A DNA stretch of 64,000 nucleotides from Streptomyces hayashii (lineage in GTDB: Bacteria; Actinomycetota; Actinomycetes; Streptomycetales; Streptomycetaceae): assembly GCF_024539815.1 (NCBI RefSeq), contig NZ_JAHHIU010000064.1:1-64000 (forward strand), in the 5' to 3' direction. The first letter of the stretch is position 1. Every line of letters begins with the position of its first letter. The notes beneath the pieces were generated by a model, which made no database searches, was not told where the DNA came from, and saw nothing but the letters and a program-made list of their open reading frames with translations. Position numbers and translations under genes: made by a program. Below, piece after piece: positions 1 to 10,016 of this stretch.

Positions 1-3000
1 AGAGCCATCACCATCTTGATGACGCCGCCCACACCCGCCGCCGCCTGCGCATGCCCGATGTTCGACTTCAACGACCCCAAGAACAACGGCTGTTCACCCG
101 CACGCTCCTGACCGTAGGTGGCGAGAAGCGCCTGGGCCTCGATCGGGTCGCCCAGCCGGGTGCCCGTCCCGTGCGCCTCCACCGCGTCCACATCAGCCGC
201 GCCCAGCCGCGCGTCGGCCAGCGCCTGCCGGATCACCCGCTGCTGCGACGGCCCGTTCGGCGCCGTCAGACCATTGCTCGCACCGTCCTGATTGACCGCA
301 CTGCCCCGCACCACCGCCAGCACCGGATGCCCCGACCGCAAAGCGTCCGACAGACGCTCCACCACCAGCACACCCACACCCTCGGCCCAACCCGTGCCGT
401 CCGCACCCTCCGCGAACGCCTTGCACCGACCGTCCTCCGACAACCCACGCTGCCGACTGAACTCCACGAACAGACCGGGCGACGACATCACCGTCACACC
501 GCCCGCCAGCGCCATCCCGCACTCGCCCGCACGCAGCGCCTGCACCGCCAGATGCAACGCCACCAACGACGACGAACACGCCGTGTCCACCGTCACCGCC
601 GGCCCCTCAAGACCGAAGGTGTACGACAACCGGCCCGCGGTGACGCTGCCGTGCGTGCCGGTCAGCAGATAACCCTCGGTCTCGGGGCTCGCGTCGGCGA
701 GACGCGGACCGTACTCCTGGACCATGGCGCCGACGTAGACGCCGGTACGGCTGCCGCGCAGCGACGCGGGATCGATGCCCGCCCGCTCCATCGCCTCCCA
801 CGACGTCTCCAGCAGCAACCGCTGCTGCGGATCCATCGCCAACGCCTCACGCGGCGAGATCCCGAAGAACCCCGCGTCGAACTCCGCCGCGTCGTACAGG
901 AAACCGCCCGACCGCGAGTACGACTTCCCCACCGCGTCCGGATCCGGATCGAACAGCGTGTCCAGGTCCCAGCCGCGATCGACCGGGAAGCCGGAAACCG
1001 CGTCCGTCTCCGACACCACCAGCCGCCACAGATCCTCCGGCGACCTCACCCCGCCCGGGAAGCGGCAGCCGATCCCCACGATCGCGATCGGTTCGGCATC
1101 CGCCGTGGCGTCCACGGCCGTCGGGGACGGCTCCGTCTCGCCCGCGGTGTCCTGCGGGACGCCGAGCAGCTCCGCCCGGATGAACCGGGCCAGGTCGACG
1201 GCCGTCGGGTGATCGAACACCACCGTGCTCGACATCCGCAGCCCCGTGACCGTGTTCAGCCGGTTCCGCAGCTCCACCGCCATCATCGAGTCGAAGCCCA
1301 GCTCGCGAAGGGAGGCCTCGACCTGGAGGTCGTCGGTGTCGGTCGCACCGAGCACGATGCCCACATGGGTGCGGACCAGATCCAGCGCCGCGTCCTGGCT
1401 CGCGCTCTCGGTCAGCGCGGCCCACTGCTCGCGCAGAGTGGGCTCTCCGTCTTCCGCACCGGGGTCGTTCTCCTCCGCGACGGCGGTGGGCAGGGCCGGC
1501 GCGGTGCGGGCGTCCGGCGCGTCCAGCCAGAAACGGCGGCGCTGGAAGGCATACGTCGGCAGGTCGACCCGCCGGGCGCCGGAACCGGTGAAGGCCGCGG
1601 ACCAGTCGACGACGACGCCGTGCACCGACGCTTCGGCCAGCGCGGCGAACATGCGGTCGAGGCCGCCCTCACCGCGTCGCAGGGACCCGACCACGAGTGC
1701 CTGGACGTCGGCGTCCTCCACGGTCTCCTGAATGCCGGTGGCGAGGATGGGGTGCGGGCTGACCTCGATGAACGTCTCGTGGCCGGCCTGCGCGAGCGCC
1801 CGTACGGCGGGCTCGAACCCGACCGTGCGCCGGGAGTTGCGGTACCAGTACTCGGCGTCGAGTTCCGCGGTGTCGAGCCATCGGCCCTCGACCGTGGAGT
1901 AGAACGGCACCTTCGAGGACGTCGGGGTCACCGTGCCGAGCAGATCCAGCAGCGGCTCGCGGATCCGCTCGACGTGAGCCGAGTGTCCGGCGCAGTCGAT
2001 GGGCAGCAGGCGGACGCGGACGTCCGCACTCTCGCACCGGGCGATCAGCTCGTGGAGGGCCGGGACGTCACCGGAGACGGTGACGGCGCGCGGGCCGTTG
2101 ACGGCGGCGATGGACAGCCGGCCCGCCCACGGTTCGAGCAGCTGCTCCACCTCGTCGGCCGGCAGGGCGACCGAGGCCATGCCGCCGGTTCCGGCGAGCA
2201 GGGCGAACGCCCGGCTGCGCAGGGCGACCACACGCGCCGCCTCCTTGAGCGAGAGCGCGCCGGCGATGTGCGCCGCGGCGATCTCTCCCTGCGAGTGGCC
2301 CACCACGGCGCCCGGTTCCACGCCGTACGAGCGCCACACCGCGGCGAGCGAGACCATCACCGCGAAGAGGACCGGGTGGACCACGTCGAGGCGTTCGAGG
2401 GACAGTTCCGGGTCGGTCTCGCTGCCGCCGCGCAGCACGTGCGTGAGCGACCAGGGCACATGCGGGGCGAGTGCCTGCTCGCACGCCTGGATGTGCTCGG
2501 CGAACACGGCTGAGGTGTCCATGAGGTCGACGGCCATGCCGACCCACTGGGAGCCCTGTCCGGGGAAGACGAAGACGGGGCGTCCCGCGGTGCGGGAGGC
2601 GGCGCCCTGGATCAGCCCGGTGGTGGGACGGCCGGCGGCCAGGGCCTCCAGACGGCTGCGGAAGTCGTCGGGGGTGCGGCCCAGGATCACGGCCCGGTGC
2701 GGGAAGGCGGTACGGGTGGTGGCCAGCGAGTGGCCGAGGTCGGCGGGGGACGCCGCGTCGGCCGGGCGGGCGAGCAGCGCCTCGGCCTGGCCGCGCAGCG
2801 CGCCCTCCGTCCTGGCCGAGATCGTCCACGGCACGGGACCGGACGGGGTGGCATCCGGACGGTCGGCGTCGGCGTCGGCGCGCCAGTCCTCCAGTACGAC
2901 GTGGCAGTTGGTGCCGCCGACGCCGAACGAGCTGACGCCTGCGATCAGTGGGCTGTCCGCCTTCGGCCAGGGCCCGTTCTCCGTGCGTACCCGCAGACGC

Positions 3001-4211
3001 AGCTCCGCCAGCGGGATCGCCGGGTTGGGTGTGCGGAAGTGCAGGCTCGGGGGGAGTTCCCGATGCTTGAGTGCCAGCGCGGTCTTGATGAGGCCCGCGA
3101 TGCCGGCGGCGCCCTCCAGGTGCCCGATGTTCGTCTTGACCGAACCGACCAGCAGGGGGTTGCCGTCGGGCCGCGCCGTGCCGAGCACCTCGCCGAGGGC
3201 GGCGGCCTCGATCGGGTCGCCGACGCGGGTTCCGGTGCCGTGCAGTTCGACGTATTGGACGTCCGCGGGGCGCACACCCGCGTTCTCGTAGGCGCGGCGC
3301 AGCAGTTCCGCCTGGGCCTGCCCGCTGGGGGTGGTGAGGCTGTCGCCCCCGCCGTCGTTGTTGATCGCGCTGCCGCGGATGACGCAGTGGATGCGGTCTC
3401 CGTCGGCCACCGCGTCGGACAGGCGCTTGAGCACGACGAGGCCGCCGCCCTCGCCGCGCACGATGCCGTTGGCGCGTCCGTCGAAGGTGAAGCACCGGCC
3501 GTCCGGGGACAGGGCGCCGAACTCGGCGACGCTGAGCGCGCTTTCGGGGACGAGGTCGAGGTTGACGCCACCGGCGAGGGCCACGCTGGACTCGCCGCTG
3601 CGCAGACTCTCGCAGGCCAGGTGGACGGCGGTGAGCGAGGAGGACTGGCCGCTGTCCACGGTCAGGCTGGGGCCGCGCAGCTCCAGCACGTAGGACAGGC
3701 GGTTGGCGATGATGCCGCGCTGGAGGCCGGTCATGGTGTGCTGGGTGATGCCCGCGACGCCCCGGCGGTGGGCCAGCGTCGCGTAGTCGTCCCAGATCGC
3801 TCCGACGAAGACGCCCGCCGCCGTGCCGCGCAGCGAGGCCGGCAGGATGCCGGCGTCCTCCAGCGCCTCCCAGCCGAGTTCCAGGGCGAGTCGCTGCTGC
3901 GGGTCCATCGCCACGGCCTCTCGCGGCGAGATGCCGAAGAAGGCCGCGTCGAACCGGTCGGCCTCGTCCAGGAAGCCGCCCCATCTCGCTCCGGCCCGGT
4001 CGGGTCCGTCCGTCTCCTGCCCGGTGTGCTCCCCCGCGTTCCAGCGCTCCGCGGGGACTTCCCGGATCGCGTCGACGCCGTCGCGCAGGAGCTGGGCGAA
4101 CGCGTCGGGGCCGGGGGCGAGGGGCAGTCGGCAGGCCATGCCTACGACGGCGACGGCCTCGCTGGGGGATGTGGACGTGAGCCGGGCACGGGCCTGGGAC
4201 GAGTCACGCAT
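1..4211 (-). CDS. Type I modular polyketide synthase, KSQ-AT-ACP loading module followed by a second KS (3' end outside window)
   Basis: The frame is open from an ATG at 4211 through the left edge, so the protein is partial (about 1,400 residues seen). Domains in order: KS (about 18-430), AT (about 540-850), ACP (about 930-1010, Ser975 in GFDSM), then a second KS from about 1035 with a normal active-site Cys1212 (DTACSSS). In the first KS the active-site cysteine is glutamine (Q189 in VDSGQSSS), the signature of a decarboxylating KSQ loading domain. The AT has the active-site GHSQGE (Ser640) and the specificity motif CAGH (740-743), which is neither the malonyl HAFH nor the methylmalonyl YASH; xAGH motifs are usually associated with ethylmalonyl or bulkier extenders. 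The loading module has no KR, DH or ER. The protein would therefore start a polyketide chain by decarboxylating a substituted malonyl unit. It lies 61 bp downstream of the acyl-CoA oxidase gene on the same strand. The nature of later modules is unknown. Confidence 0.95.
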   Translation of the reverse strand, partial: MRDSSQARARLTSTSPSEAVAVVGMACRLPLAPGPDAFAQLLRDGVDAIREVPAERWNAGEHTGQETDGPDRAGARWGGFLDEADRFDAAFFGISPREAVAMDPQQRLALELGWEALEDAGILPASLRGTAAGVFVGAIWDDYATLAHRRGVAGITQHTMTGLQRGIIANRLSYVLELRGPSLTVDSGQSSSLTAVHLACESLRSGESSVALAGGVNLDLVPESALSVAEFGALSPDGRCFTFDGRANGIVRGEGGGLVVLKRLSDAVADGDRIHCVIRGSAINNDGGGDSLTTPSGQAQAELLRRAYENAGVRPADVQYVELHGTGTRVGDPIEAAALGEVLGTARPDGNPLLVGSVKTNIGHLEGAAGIAGLIKTALALKHRELPPSLHFRTPNPAIPLAELRLRVRTENGPWPKADSPLIAGVSSFGVGGTNCHVVLEDWRADADADRPDATPSGPVPWTISARTEGALRGQAEALLARPADAASPADLGHSLATTRTAFPHRAVILGRTPDDFRSRLEALAAGRPTTGLIQGAASRTAGRPVFVFPGQGSQWVGMAVDLMDTSAVFAEHIQACEQALAPHVPWSLTHVLRGGSETDPELSLERLDVVHPVLFAVMVSLAAVWRSYGVEPGAVVGHSQGEIAAAHIAGALSLKEAARVVALRSRAFALLAGTGGMASVALPADEVEQLLEPWAGRLSIAAVNGPRAVTVSGDVPALHELIARCESADVRVRLLPIDCAGHSAHVERIREPLLDLLGTVTPTSSKVPFYSTVEGRWLDTAELDAEYWYRNSRRTVGFEPAVRALAQAGHETFIEVSPHPILATGIQETVEDADVQALVVGSLRRGEGGLDRMFAALAEASVHGVVVDWSAAFTGSGARRVDLPTYAFQRRRFWLDAPDARTAPALPTAVAEENDPGAEDGEPTLREQWAALTESASQDAALDLVRTHVGIVLGATDTDDLQVEASLRELGFDSMMAVELRNRLNTVTGLRMSSTVVFDHPTAVDLARFIRAELLGVPQDTAGETEPSPTAVDATADAEPIAIVGIGCRFPGGVRSPEDLWRLVVSETDAVSGFPVDRGWDLDTLFDPDPDAVGKSYSRSGGFLYDAAEFDAGFFGISPREALAMDPQQRLLLETSWEAMERAGIDPASLRGSRTGVYVGAMVQEYGPRLADASPETEGYLLTGTHGSVTAGRLSYTFGLEGPAVTVDTACSSSLVALHLAVQALRAGECGMALAGGVTVMSSPGLFVEFSRQRGLSEDGRCKAFAEGADGTGWAEGVGVLVVERLSDALRSGHPVLAVVRGSAVNQDGASNGLTAPNGPSQQRVIRQALADARLGAADVDAVEAHGTGTRLGDPIEAQALLATYGQERAGEQPLFLGSLKSNIGHAQAAAGVGGVIKMVMA

Positions 4212-4272
4212 AGTGCTGCAAGCCTTCCGAGCAGGGCAGGTGCAAGAGGAGAGAAGTGGGGATCGGGCGCGG

Positions 4273-6093
4273 CTACGCGGGGTCGGCGAACGTGGCCTTG
4301 GTGAAGGCGGTCGCGTAGTCGGCGTGCACGATGGGGGCGCCCACCAGGTCGTAGGGCACGTCCAGGGCGTCGGCGAGGTCCCGGGCGTGCGGGGCGACGT
4401 CCTGGCAGAGCTGGTTGAGCAGGCCCGGCAGGGCCTCGACCTCGTCGGCGGTGAGCAGTCCCTCGGCGAGGTACCAGCCGCTGTGCGCGGCGATCTCGCC
4501 GAGCAGGTGCAGGGCGCACGTGTCGCGGGCGACGCGGCGCGCCTCGTCGTCGGGCAGCGCGTCGGTCTCCTCGCGGACCAGGTCCACCAGCAGGCGAAGG
4601 GCGTGCGCCTCGGCCATCTGCTCGGCCGGCTCGAAGTGGTCGTTCCAGACCTCGAACTCGCCGAGTCCGGCGGCCCGGGCCGCAGCGAGGCCGGCCACCA
4701 GCCGTTCGTGCAGTCGCCGCTCCCGGGCGCCCGTCAGGGCCCGCCACAGGGCCGGGTCGCGCAGGTCGCGCTTCTGCGACGCGTCGGGTTCGTCGGCGGG
4801 CGGCTGGTAGTCCAGGCCGAGTGCCATGGTCCAGGCGGCGTTGAGATAGAGGACCTGGGTGCTCAGGCCCGCGGCGTTGAAGGCGTGGGCCAGGCCCTGG
4901 TAGTCCAGGAAGCGGTTCTCCGGACTGAAGCCGAGGACGCCCGAGGCGGTGCGGGAGGCCGCGGTGACCCGCTCGGCGAGCTGGTCGGTCACCGCTTTCA
5001 GGGTGAAGAGGGTGCGGATCTCGCCGGCGCTGCGTCCGACGGGTTCGGGCCCGGAGACCGACTTGGCCGCCATCGCGGCGACATAGGCGGCGGACAGGGC
5101 GCCGAAGAGCGTGCGCTGCTGGTTGCGGTAGCGGATCACCGGCATGGGGTCGGCGAATCCGGCAAACGTGCCGTTGGTGTAGCGCTCGTGGGCGTGCCGG
5201 ACGGCGACGGCGGCGCTGGCCCGGGTGACGGCGGCGAGTCCGACGACGGCCACCTCCCAGACGTAGCGGATGAGCCGGGACGCCTGGCGTGAGCGCATCG
5301 CGGGATTGCTCAGGGCGTCGGTGAAGCTGCCGTCCGAGTCGATCGAGGCGGAGTCGCGCAGCCAGTAGCGGTAGGGGAGGCGCACGCCGTGGAAGGAGAC
5401 GGTCGCCCAGTCGAGAGGGAGGATCGCCGCCGAGTCCTGCGGTTCGATCACCACGCCCGGGCAGGGGCCCGCCGCGTCCCTGAGCGGCACCACGAAGCAG
5501 AACAGCCCGCGGTCCTGCTCGCCGACGACGAGCTGGGCGGTGACGATGCCGAGCCGGGGTACGCCCGGACACCCGACGCTCGGCGGGTACTTGACGGCTT
5601 CCGGCCCGGGCGTGGTCAGGACGAACTCACGGGTGTCGGGGTCGAAGACGGCTCGGGTGCGCACGGCGGCGTTGCTGTTGCCGTGGCCGAGTTCGGTCAT
5701 CAGCAGGGCGCCCACCACGTCGGTGGAGGCCAGTTGGGCCAGGACGTCGTCGAGGTCGTCCCGGCCCGCGCCGAACTCCAGGATCGAGCCGACCGTGGTG
5801 CAGTGGTGCAGGAAGAAGGCGTAGAAGAGGGACGGGTCGGCGAGGGCGACCCATTCCAGCAGCGGGAAGAGCAGGTCCCGCTGCTGGAGCAGGGGTGTGT
5901 CGGTGTCCAGCCGGTCGTTGATGTGCCGCAGTCGCTGGTAGGTGAGCGGGTAGCGGTCCTGGTCCGCCAGACCAGACGGCCTGGCGAAGAGCTCCGGCGA
6001 GAAGATCTCCTCCAGTCGCGGCAGCGACTTGCGGTAGGAGTCGCCGTGCACCAGCGAGGACAGGGCGTCGCGCAGCGAGTTGCGTGGTTCCAT
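4273..6093 (-). CDS. Acyl-CoA oxidase-like flavoprotein
   Basis: The 606-residue product has the length and layout of acyl-CoA oxidases (ACOX), longer than the roughly 390 residues of acyl-CoA dehydrogenases. A helical N-terminal part is followed by a flavin/beta domain with a TELGHG motif near residue 143 and a long helical C-terminal half. Such enzymes oxidise acyl thioesters to 2,3-enoyl thioesters and pass electrons to oxygen. The segment near residue 405 that should carry the catalytic glutamate reads [12 protein letters not shown] and does not obviously offer the usual EG(D/E)N motif, so activity is uncertain. The gene is co-directional with the KSQ polyketide synthase 61 bp downstream and is separated from the rest of the left arm by the decayed lpd region. 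It could desaturate a precursor or a carrier-bound intermediate; the substrate cannot be inferred. Confidence 0.85.
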   Translation of the reverse strand: MEPRNSLRDALSSLVHGDSYRKSLPRLEEIFSPELFARPSGLADQDRYPLTYQRLRHINDRLDTDTPLLQQRDLLFPLLEWVALADPSLFYAFFLHHCTTVGSILEFGAGRDDLDDVLAQLASTDVVGALLMTELGHGNSNAAVRTRAVFDPDTREFVLTTPGPEAVKYPPSVGCPGVPRLGIVTAQLVVGEQDRGLFCFVVPLRDAAGPCPGVVIEPQDSAAILPLDWATVSFHGVRLPYRYWLRDSASIDSDGSFTDALSNPAMRSRQASRLIRYVWEVAVVGLAAVTRASAAVAVRHAHERYTNGTFAGFADPMPVIRYRNQQRTLFGALSAAYVAAMAAKSVSGPEPVGRSAGEIRTLFTLKAVTDQLAERVTAASRTASGVLGFSPENRFLDYQGLAHAFNAAGLSTQVLYLNAAWTMALGLDYQPPADEPDASQKRDLRDPALWRALTGARERRLHERLVAGLAAARAAGLGEFEVWNDHFEPAEQMAEAHALRLLVDLVREETDALPDDEARRVARDTCALHLLGEIAAHSGWYLAEGLLTADEVEALPGLLNQLCQDVAPHARDLADALDVPYDLVGAPIVHADYATAFTKATFADPA

Positions 6094-6177
6094 CGTGTGT
6101 TTCCCCGTTGAGTCTTCGTCGTCGATGTGCGATAAGGGCAGCCCTGGGCGCGCATGGGCGCGCCGCCGCGCGCACGG

Positions 6178-6197
6178 GCCGTGGTCAAAGCCACGGC
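6178..6197. promoter_or_regulatory. Perfect inverted repeat upstream of acyl-CoA oxidase gene
   Basis: GCCGTGG-TCAAAG-CCACGGC forms a perfect 7-bp dyad with a 6-nt centre, 85 bp upstream of the start at 6093. It lies between that gene and the decayed lpd copy. It could be an operator or a small hairpin terminator for whatever is transcribed from the lpd side. The rest of 6094-6336 shows no gene. Confidence 0.4.
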
Positions 6198-6336
6198 GAG
6201 CGCGTGAACGTGGGCGGGCGTCACATTGGGCTGCCCGGCGGGCAGTCGTGATCGAGTGGTGAGCAGGTGGCGGCCGAGCGGGAGAGGGCGGAAGGGCTCC
6301 GCCCCGCAGGCCGGATCAGTCGTGCGCGTGCAGGGG

Positions 6337-7200
6337 CTACCCCGCGAGCGCCGGACGGGCTCGGCCCGGGATCTCGGTCCGGGTGGGGTGTGCGTGGACG
6401 AGAGAAGCCACCTCGTGCCGCAGCGGGCCCCGGTTGACGATCAGTTGCGCCTCGCCGGTCAGCTCGCCGACACGGTCGCCGGCCATGAGGAGGCCCCTCA
6501 TCGGGCCGTTCTTCCTGCGGATGTGCTTTCTCTCGCAGGGAGCGCTGCGGATCCGGCTCTTCGCGTGGCTCTCCGGACTCCGACGCGGTGGGTCGACCTG
6601 GTGGGCGCCGTGACGCTTCTTCGCGAGCGCCTCCGTGCGGCCCACGGAGGCGACCTCCGGCCGGGAGCAGGCGACCCGCGGCACCCCGCCGTGGTCGATC
6701 GGCACCGGGTCGAGGCTCGCCGGCCGCTCGGCCGCCAGGACGCCTTGGGCGGAGCCGGCGTGTGCCGGTTGCGGGGTGGGGACCAGCTCACCGATCGCGG
6801 AGACGGACGGCGCCGACGACCGGGATTCCTCGTCCTGCGTGGGCACCAGGTGCGGCAGTGCCTCTGAGACGGTCGCCTCGGCGCCGAACGACTTGTGGAG
6901 CGAGGCGAACCGGCAGCCGACGACTCCGGCGTCCGAGGCGTTCGCATCACGCGTGTCCATGCCGTCGAACGTCGCCCGGATACCGGACTTCGCATCGCGG
7001 GCCGAATCGGCCACCGCGCCGACGTGCCGCAGGGCCTTGGCCGGGATGCAGCCGCGGCGCGGGCGGGCGCCGCCCGCCTCGGCCTTCTCGATCAGCACCA
7101 CCGAAAGACCCGGATCGGTAGTACGGAGAGCGGCGGCATACCCTCTCGACCCGCCGCCTAAGATCACTCGGTCGTGGATGTTCTCCGCGCCGTCACACAC
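6337..7200 (-). pseudogene. Decayed dihydrolipoamide dehydrogenase (lpd) copy, internally deleted
   Basis: The frame is open (287 codons from a GTG at 7200) but the product is a shortened, eroded E3. The N-terminus matches the FAD-binding start (VILGGGSRGYAAALR). The redox motif, normally GGTCLHRGCIP, reads GGARPRRGCIP, so the first of the two redox cysteines is lost. A piece of the NAD-binding fold (VVGCRFASLHKSFGA) follows after a gap of about 85 residues. After a second gap of about 75 residues comes the C-terminal interface domain, with RPEVASVG, DRVGELTGEAQLI and HAHPTRTE. Intact family members are about 460-480 residues. The frame contains a TTA codon near its start (VIL). It is most likely a non-functional relic that happens to have kept its frame. 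It lies head to head with a second relic on the other strand. Confidence 0.8.
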
Positions 7201-7443
7201 TTCCCCTGTTCCCCCTAGCTTGCCGCCCCACTACCACTCGCGACCTGTCGAGTCGCAAGGCGTGGTATTCCGTCACAGCCGATAAATATGTATCACGCCA
7301 TCAGAGTGGTTGTCCCATGAACGGACGTGTCCAACATCACTTCCCTGGGACCGACGGCGATCGGTGCCCCCTGACCTCCAACTATGGGCCGTTCAGGGGT
7401 GATTCGGCTGGGTTGGGCGCTGAGCGCCAAGTCGGCCGGGGGT

Positions 7444-7985
7444 CAAGCCGAGAAGGCAAAAATTTGGATGTAATTCTTCTGGGGAGTGGGTCTCGGCGGC
7501 TATACCTCCGTGCTCTGCGCGGCGCAACTCATTTTCTCCACCGCGGTGATCGAGGGGGGACCGGGAAGGTGTCCGCCTCGGCGAGCTGCATCCCTTCAGC
7601 GTCCTTGGCGCAACGCCCGGATGGAGCGGTTCGTCACGAAGTGATGAGAAGAATGCCGCCGAATACTCAGCCGGACGCCACCGGTAAGCATTGCCGGGCA
7701 GACGCAGATCGGCGGGGAATCGGCCTGCATCTGCGCGGCTATGGCGTGGACGTGACCATCGCCGGGATATTCGGCCGTATGGTCCCGCTGAAATACGAGG
7801 AGATCTCGGAGGAGTTCACCCGGCATTACCGCAATATCGGCATCGGGGATCTCACCGCCACCGCCGTCGAGTGCGTCGAGAGCGTCGACGGCGGTGGCCC
7901 GGACGTTCGCGAGACCAGCGGCGAGAACGCGGTCCGCCTCGGGGCCGGCCGTACGCCCCGCCGTTGGCCGGGGAAAGGGAACTCG
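7444..7985 (+). pseudogene. Second decayed lpd fragment, frameshifted and deleted
   Basis: Reading rightwards, DVILLGSGS (7465-7494) is followed, one base out of frame, by GGYTSVLCAAQL and TAVIEGG. This is the FAD-binding N-terminus of a dihydrolipoamide dehydrogenase. After a deletion the NAD-domain segment is clear from about 7735: YGVDVTI, GRMVPLKYEEISEEFTRHYR and TATAVECVE, all typical of LpdA. Homology fades by about 7985 and no C-terminal domain is found. Sequence details differ from the opposite-strand copy, so this looks like a second paralogue rather than a duplicate of the same gene. Local frameshifts and missing blocks rule out a functional E3. Boundaries are approximate. The segment 7201-7443 between the two relics shows no gene. 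Confidence 0.65.
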
Positions 7986-8149
7986 GTTACTCGCCCGGGA
8001 TGCCGGGACCGCTTTGTGACGGTCGTTCAGGAAAGCGCCGGACGCGGTGCGGAGAATGCCCGCCTGTCCGGACGATGCGGGGGCGGGGCCCGCCCGGACG
8101 ACTGCCTGCGGTCCGACGGAACTTCACCTCGGCACCGCTACTGGTCCAG

Positions 8150-8959
8150 TCAAGAAGTGGGCGCCTCCTCGCCTGCCACCAGACGCGCCGTGACGAGGTC
8201 CAGCACCGCCGTCTGCTCCGGCAGCAGGAAGAAGTGCCCGCCCGGGAACACCTCCAGAGCGAAGTGCGAGGACGTCGACTCCCGCCACAGGGCGGCCAGG
8301 GCAGGAGTGGCCACCGGGTCGTCGGCGCCGGCGAGCGCCGTGATCGCAGTGGCCAGCGGCGGACCGGCCGTGGGGCGGTAGGACCGGAGCATCCGGAAGT
8401 CGTCGCGGATGTAGGGCAGGAAGATCTCACGCATCCCGGGGTCGGCCAGCAGTTCGGCCTCGGTGCCGCCGAGGCTCTCCAGATGGCGGACCAGTTCCTC
8501 GTCGTCGGCGTCCGCGATGCCGCCGCCGGGACGGCCGTGGGTGCGGCCCGTGGCGCCGCGCGCGTCGCCCGGAGTCCATGGCCCGGTCTGCCCGGAGACG
8601 AACAGGTGCGCCGGCGGCGCGCCCCGCTCTTCGAGGAGCCGCGCGGCCTCGTACGCGACGAAGGCGCCCATGCTGTGGCCGAACAGGGCGAGCGGCCGGT
8701 CGAGCAGCGGGGCCAGGTCGTCCACGATGTGTCCGGCCATGGTCCTGACGTCGTCGACCGGGGGCGCCGTTCGGCGCTCGCCGCGTCCCGGGTACTGCAC
8801 CGCGTGCAGTTCGATCAGGGGCGGCAGTTGCCGGTGCCACGGCCGGTAGAACGCTGCCGATCCTCCGGCGTGGGGAAAGCAGACCATGCGGACCTGGGCG
8901 TCGAGCCGCTCGTCGTAGCCGCGAAGCCATTCGGACGAGGTGCTGATCAGAGGGCTCAT
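8150..8959 (-). CDS. Type II thioesterase
   Basis: The 269-residue alpha/beta hydrolase is of the stand-alone thioesterase family that accompanies NRPS and PKS clusters. It has FPHAGGSA near residue 28, the nucleophile motif GHSMGA (Ser96), an acidic pair at 213-214 (GADDP) and the catalytic His242 (GGHFFLL). These enzymes hydrolyse stalled or mis-primed acyl groups from carrier domains. The gene is separated from the upstream monooxygenase gene by only 4 bp, so the two are probably co-translated. The ATG at 8959 is the natural start. It is the last intact gene before the decayed lpd region. Confidence 0.93.
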   Translation of the reverse strand: MSPLISTSSEWLRGYDERLDAQVRMVCFPHAGGSAAFYRPWHRQLPPLIELHAVQYPGRGERRTAPPVDDVRTMAGHIVDDLAPLLDRPLALFGHSMGAFVAYEAARLLEERGAPPAHLFVSGQTGPWTPGDARGATGRTHGRPGGGIADADDEELVRHLESLGGTEAELLADPGMREIFLPYIRDDFRMLRSYRPTAGPPLATAITALAGADDPVATPALAALWRESTSSHFALEVFPGGHFFLLPEQTAVLDLVTARLVAGEEAPTS

Positions 8960-8963
8960 CGGA

Positions 8964-9956
8964 TCATCCGGCCCGGGTGCGGGCGAGGTCCAGGGCGGTC
9001 GCGGTGTGGTGCAGGTCCTGCTCCTCCACCACCTCGTCCAGGATCAGGGTGCTCACCCCGAGCGCGATGTACCGCTGGAGCATCGCACCGACCTCGGCGT
9101 AGGTCCCGACCAGGTAGGGGCAGAACGTCTGGTACGCCCGGAACGGATAGAGCCAGTAGACCCCCCTCGGCTCGTGCGAGCGGAGCGCGTCGCGCGAGAG
9201 CTTCAGGTGCCAGTGCGACTCGACCTTGCCGACGGCCCATTCGTGCAGCTTCTCCCCCGACGCGCTGGACGGGAAGCGCTCGTGGGCGATCCGCCACGCC
9301 TCGCCGGCGTCGTCGCGGGCGATGACGCCGAGGCGAACGCCGCAGCCGGCCAGCGGCCGCTCGCCCTGGTAGCTGTCGATCTGATGCGGATAGGACAGCC
9401 GGTCCACGCCGAGGAGCCGCGCGACCTCGCGGCAGTCGTCGGAGGCGCCGGACACGTAGAGGTTCGGCGCCAGCGCGGGATCGGCCGGTGGGCTGACGAC
9501 GGCGGCGTCCACGGCGTAGTACTTGCCGGTGTACGTCACCGCCGTCGGGGCCGCCGTCAGCTGCCTGATGATGTCGCCGTACTCGGCCAGCCGGTCGTAG
9601 CGCTCCCGGTGGCCCAGCTCGCAGCCCAGCTCGCTCAGGTGTTTGGAGAAGCCGCCGGTGACCAGGTTGAGGTCGACGCGCCGCCCGTAGAGGAACGCCA
9701 GGGTGCTGATCGTCTTGGCGACGGCGAACGGGTGGGTGTCCACAGGGTTGACCGCGACCAGGGGGACGAACCGCTCGGTGTTGTCGATGGCGAGCTGCGC
9801 CGCGGCCCAGGCGTCCACGAGCGTGTTGTCGGTGTAGACCAGCGCGCCGCGAAAGCCCGCCTGCTCGGTCCAGCGGGCCACGTCGACCACCCGGCGGCGG
9901 TATTCCTGCGGTGTCCGGTCCTGCCAGGACGGCATCGTTGTATAGACGGTCAGCAC
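8964..9956 (-). CDS. Luciferase-like (SsuD-type) FMN-dependent monooxygenase
   Basis: This 330-residue TIM-barrel protein belongs to the bacterial luciferase-like monooxygenases close to alkanesulfonate monooxygenase: NLVTGG near residue 97, LYVSGAS near 166, and a conserved C-terminal region ending LILDEVVEEQD. Such enzymes use reduced FMN and oxygen to hydroxylate or oxidatively cleave small or carrier-bound substrates. The start is a GTG at 9956 with an AGGG ribosome site upstream. No flavin reductase lies beside it, but one is encoded at 42514 in the divergent arm, a plausible partner. Members in NRPS clusters often hydroxylate amino-acyl units; the substrate here is unknown. Confidence 0.88.
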   Translation of the reverse strand: MLTVYTTMPSWQDRTPQEYRRRVVDVARWTEQAGFRGALVYTDNTLVDAWAAAQLAIDNTERFVPLVAVNPVDTHPFAVAKTISTLAFLYGRRVDLNLVTGGFSKHLSELGCELGHRERYDRLAEYGDIIRQLTAAPTAVTYTGKYYAVDAAVVSPPADPALAPNLYVSGASDDCREVARLLGVDRLSYPHQIDSYQGERPLAGCGVRLGVIARDDAGEAWRIAHERFPSSASGEKLHEWAVGKVESHWHLKLSRDALRSHEPRGVYWLYPFRAYQTFCPYLVGTYAEVGAMLQRYIALGVSTLILDEVVEEQDLHHTATALDLARTRAG

Positions 9957-10016
9957 TGTTCGCGATCCCTCTCTTCGACTCTCGGGTGCTGCTCTCGTAC
10001 CGGCGTTCCGGGCCGG

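Noticed and set aside
6337..7200. Functional dihydrolipoamide dehydrogenase
   Set aside because: Although the frame is open, two large blocks and the first redox cysteine are missing, so it is reported as a relic.
7596..7826. Small minus-strand ORF within the second lpd relic
   Set aside because: It lies antisense to recognisable E3 sequence and has no support of its own.
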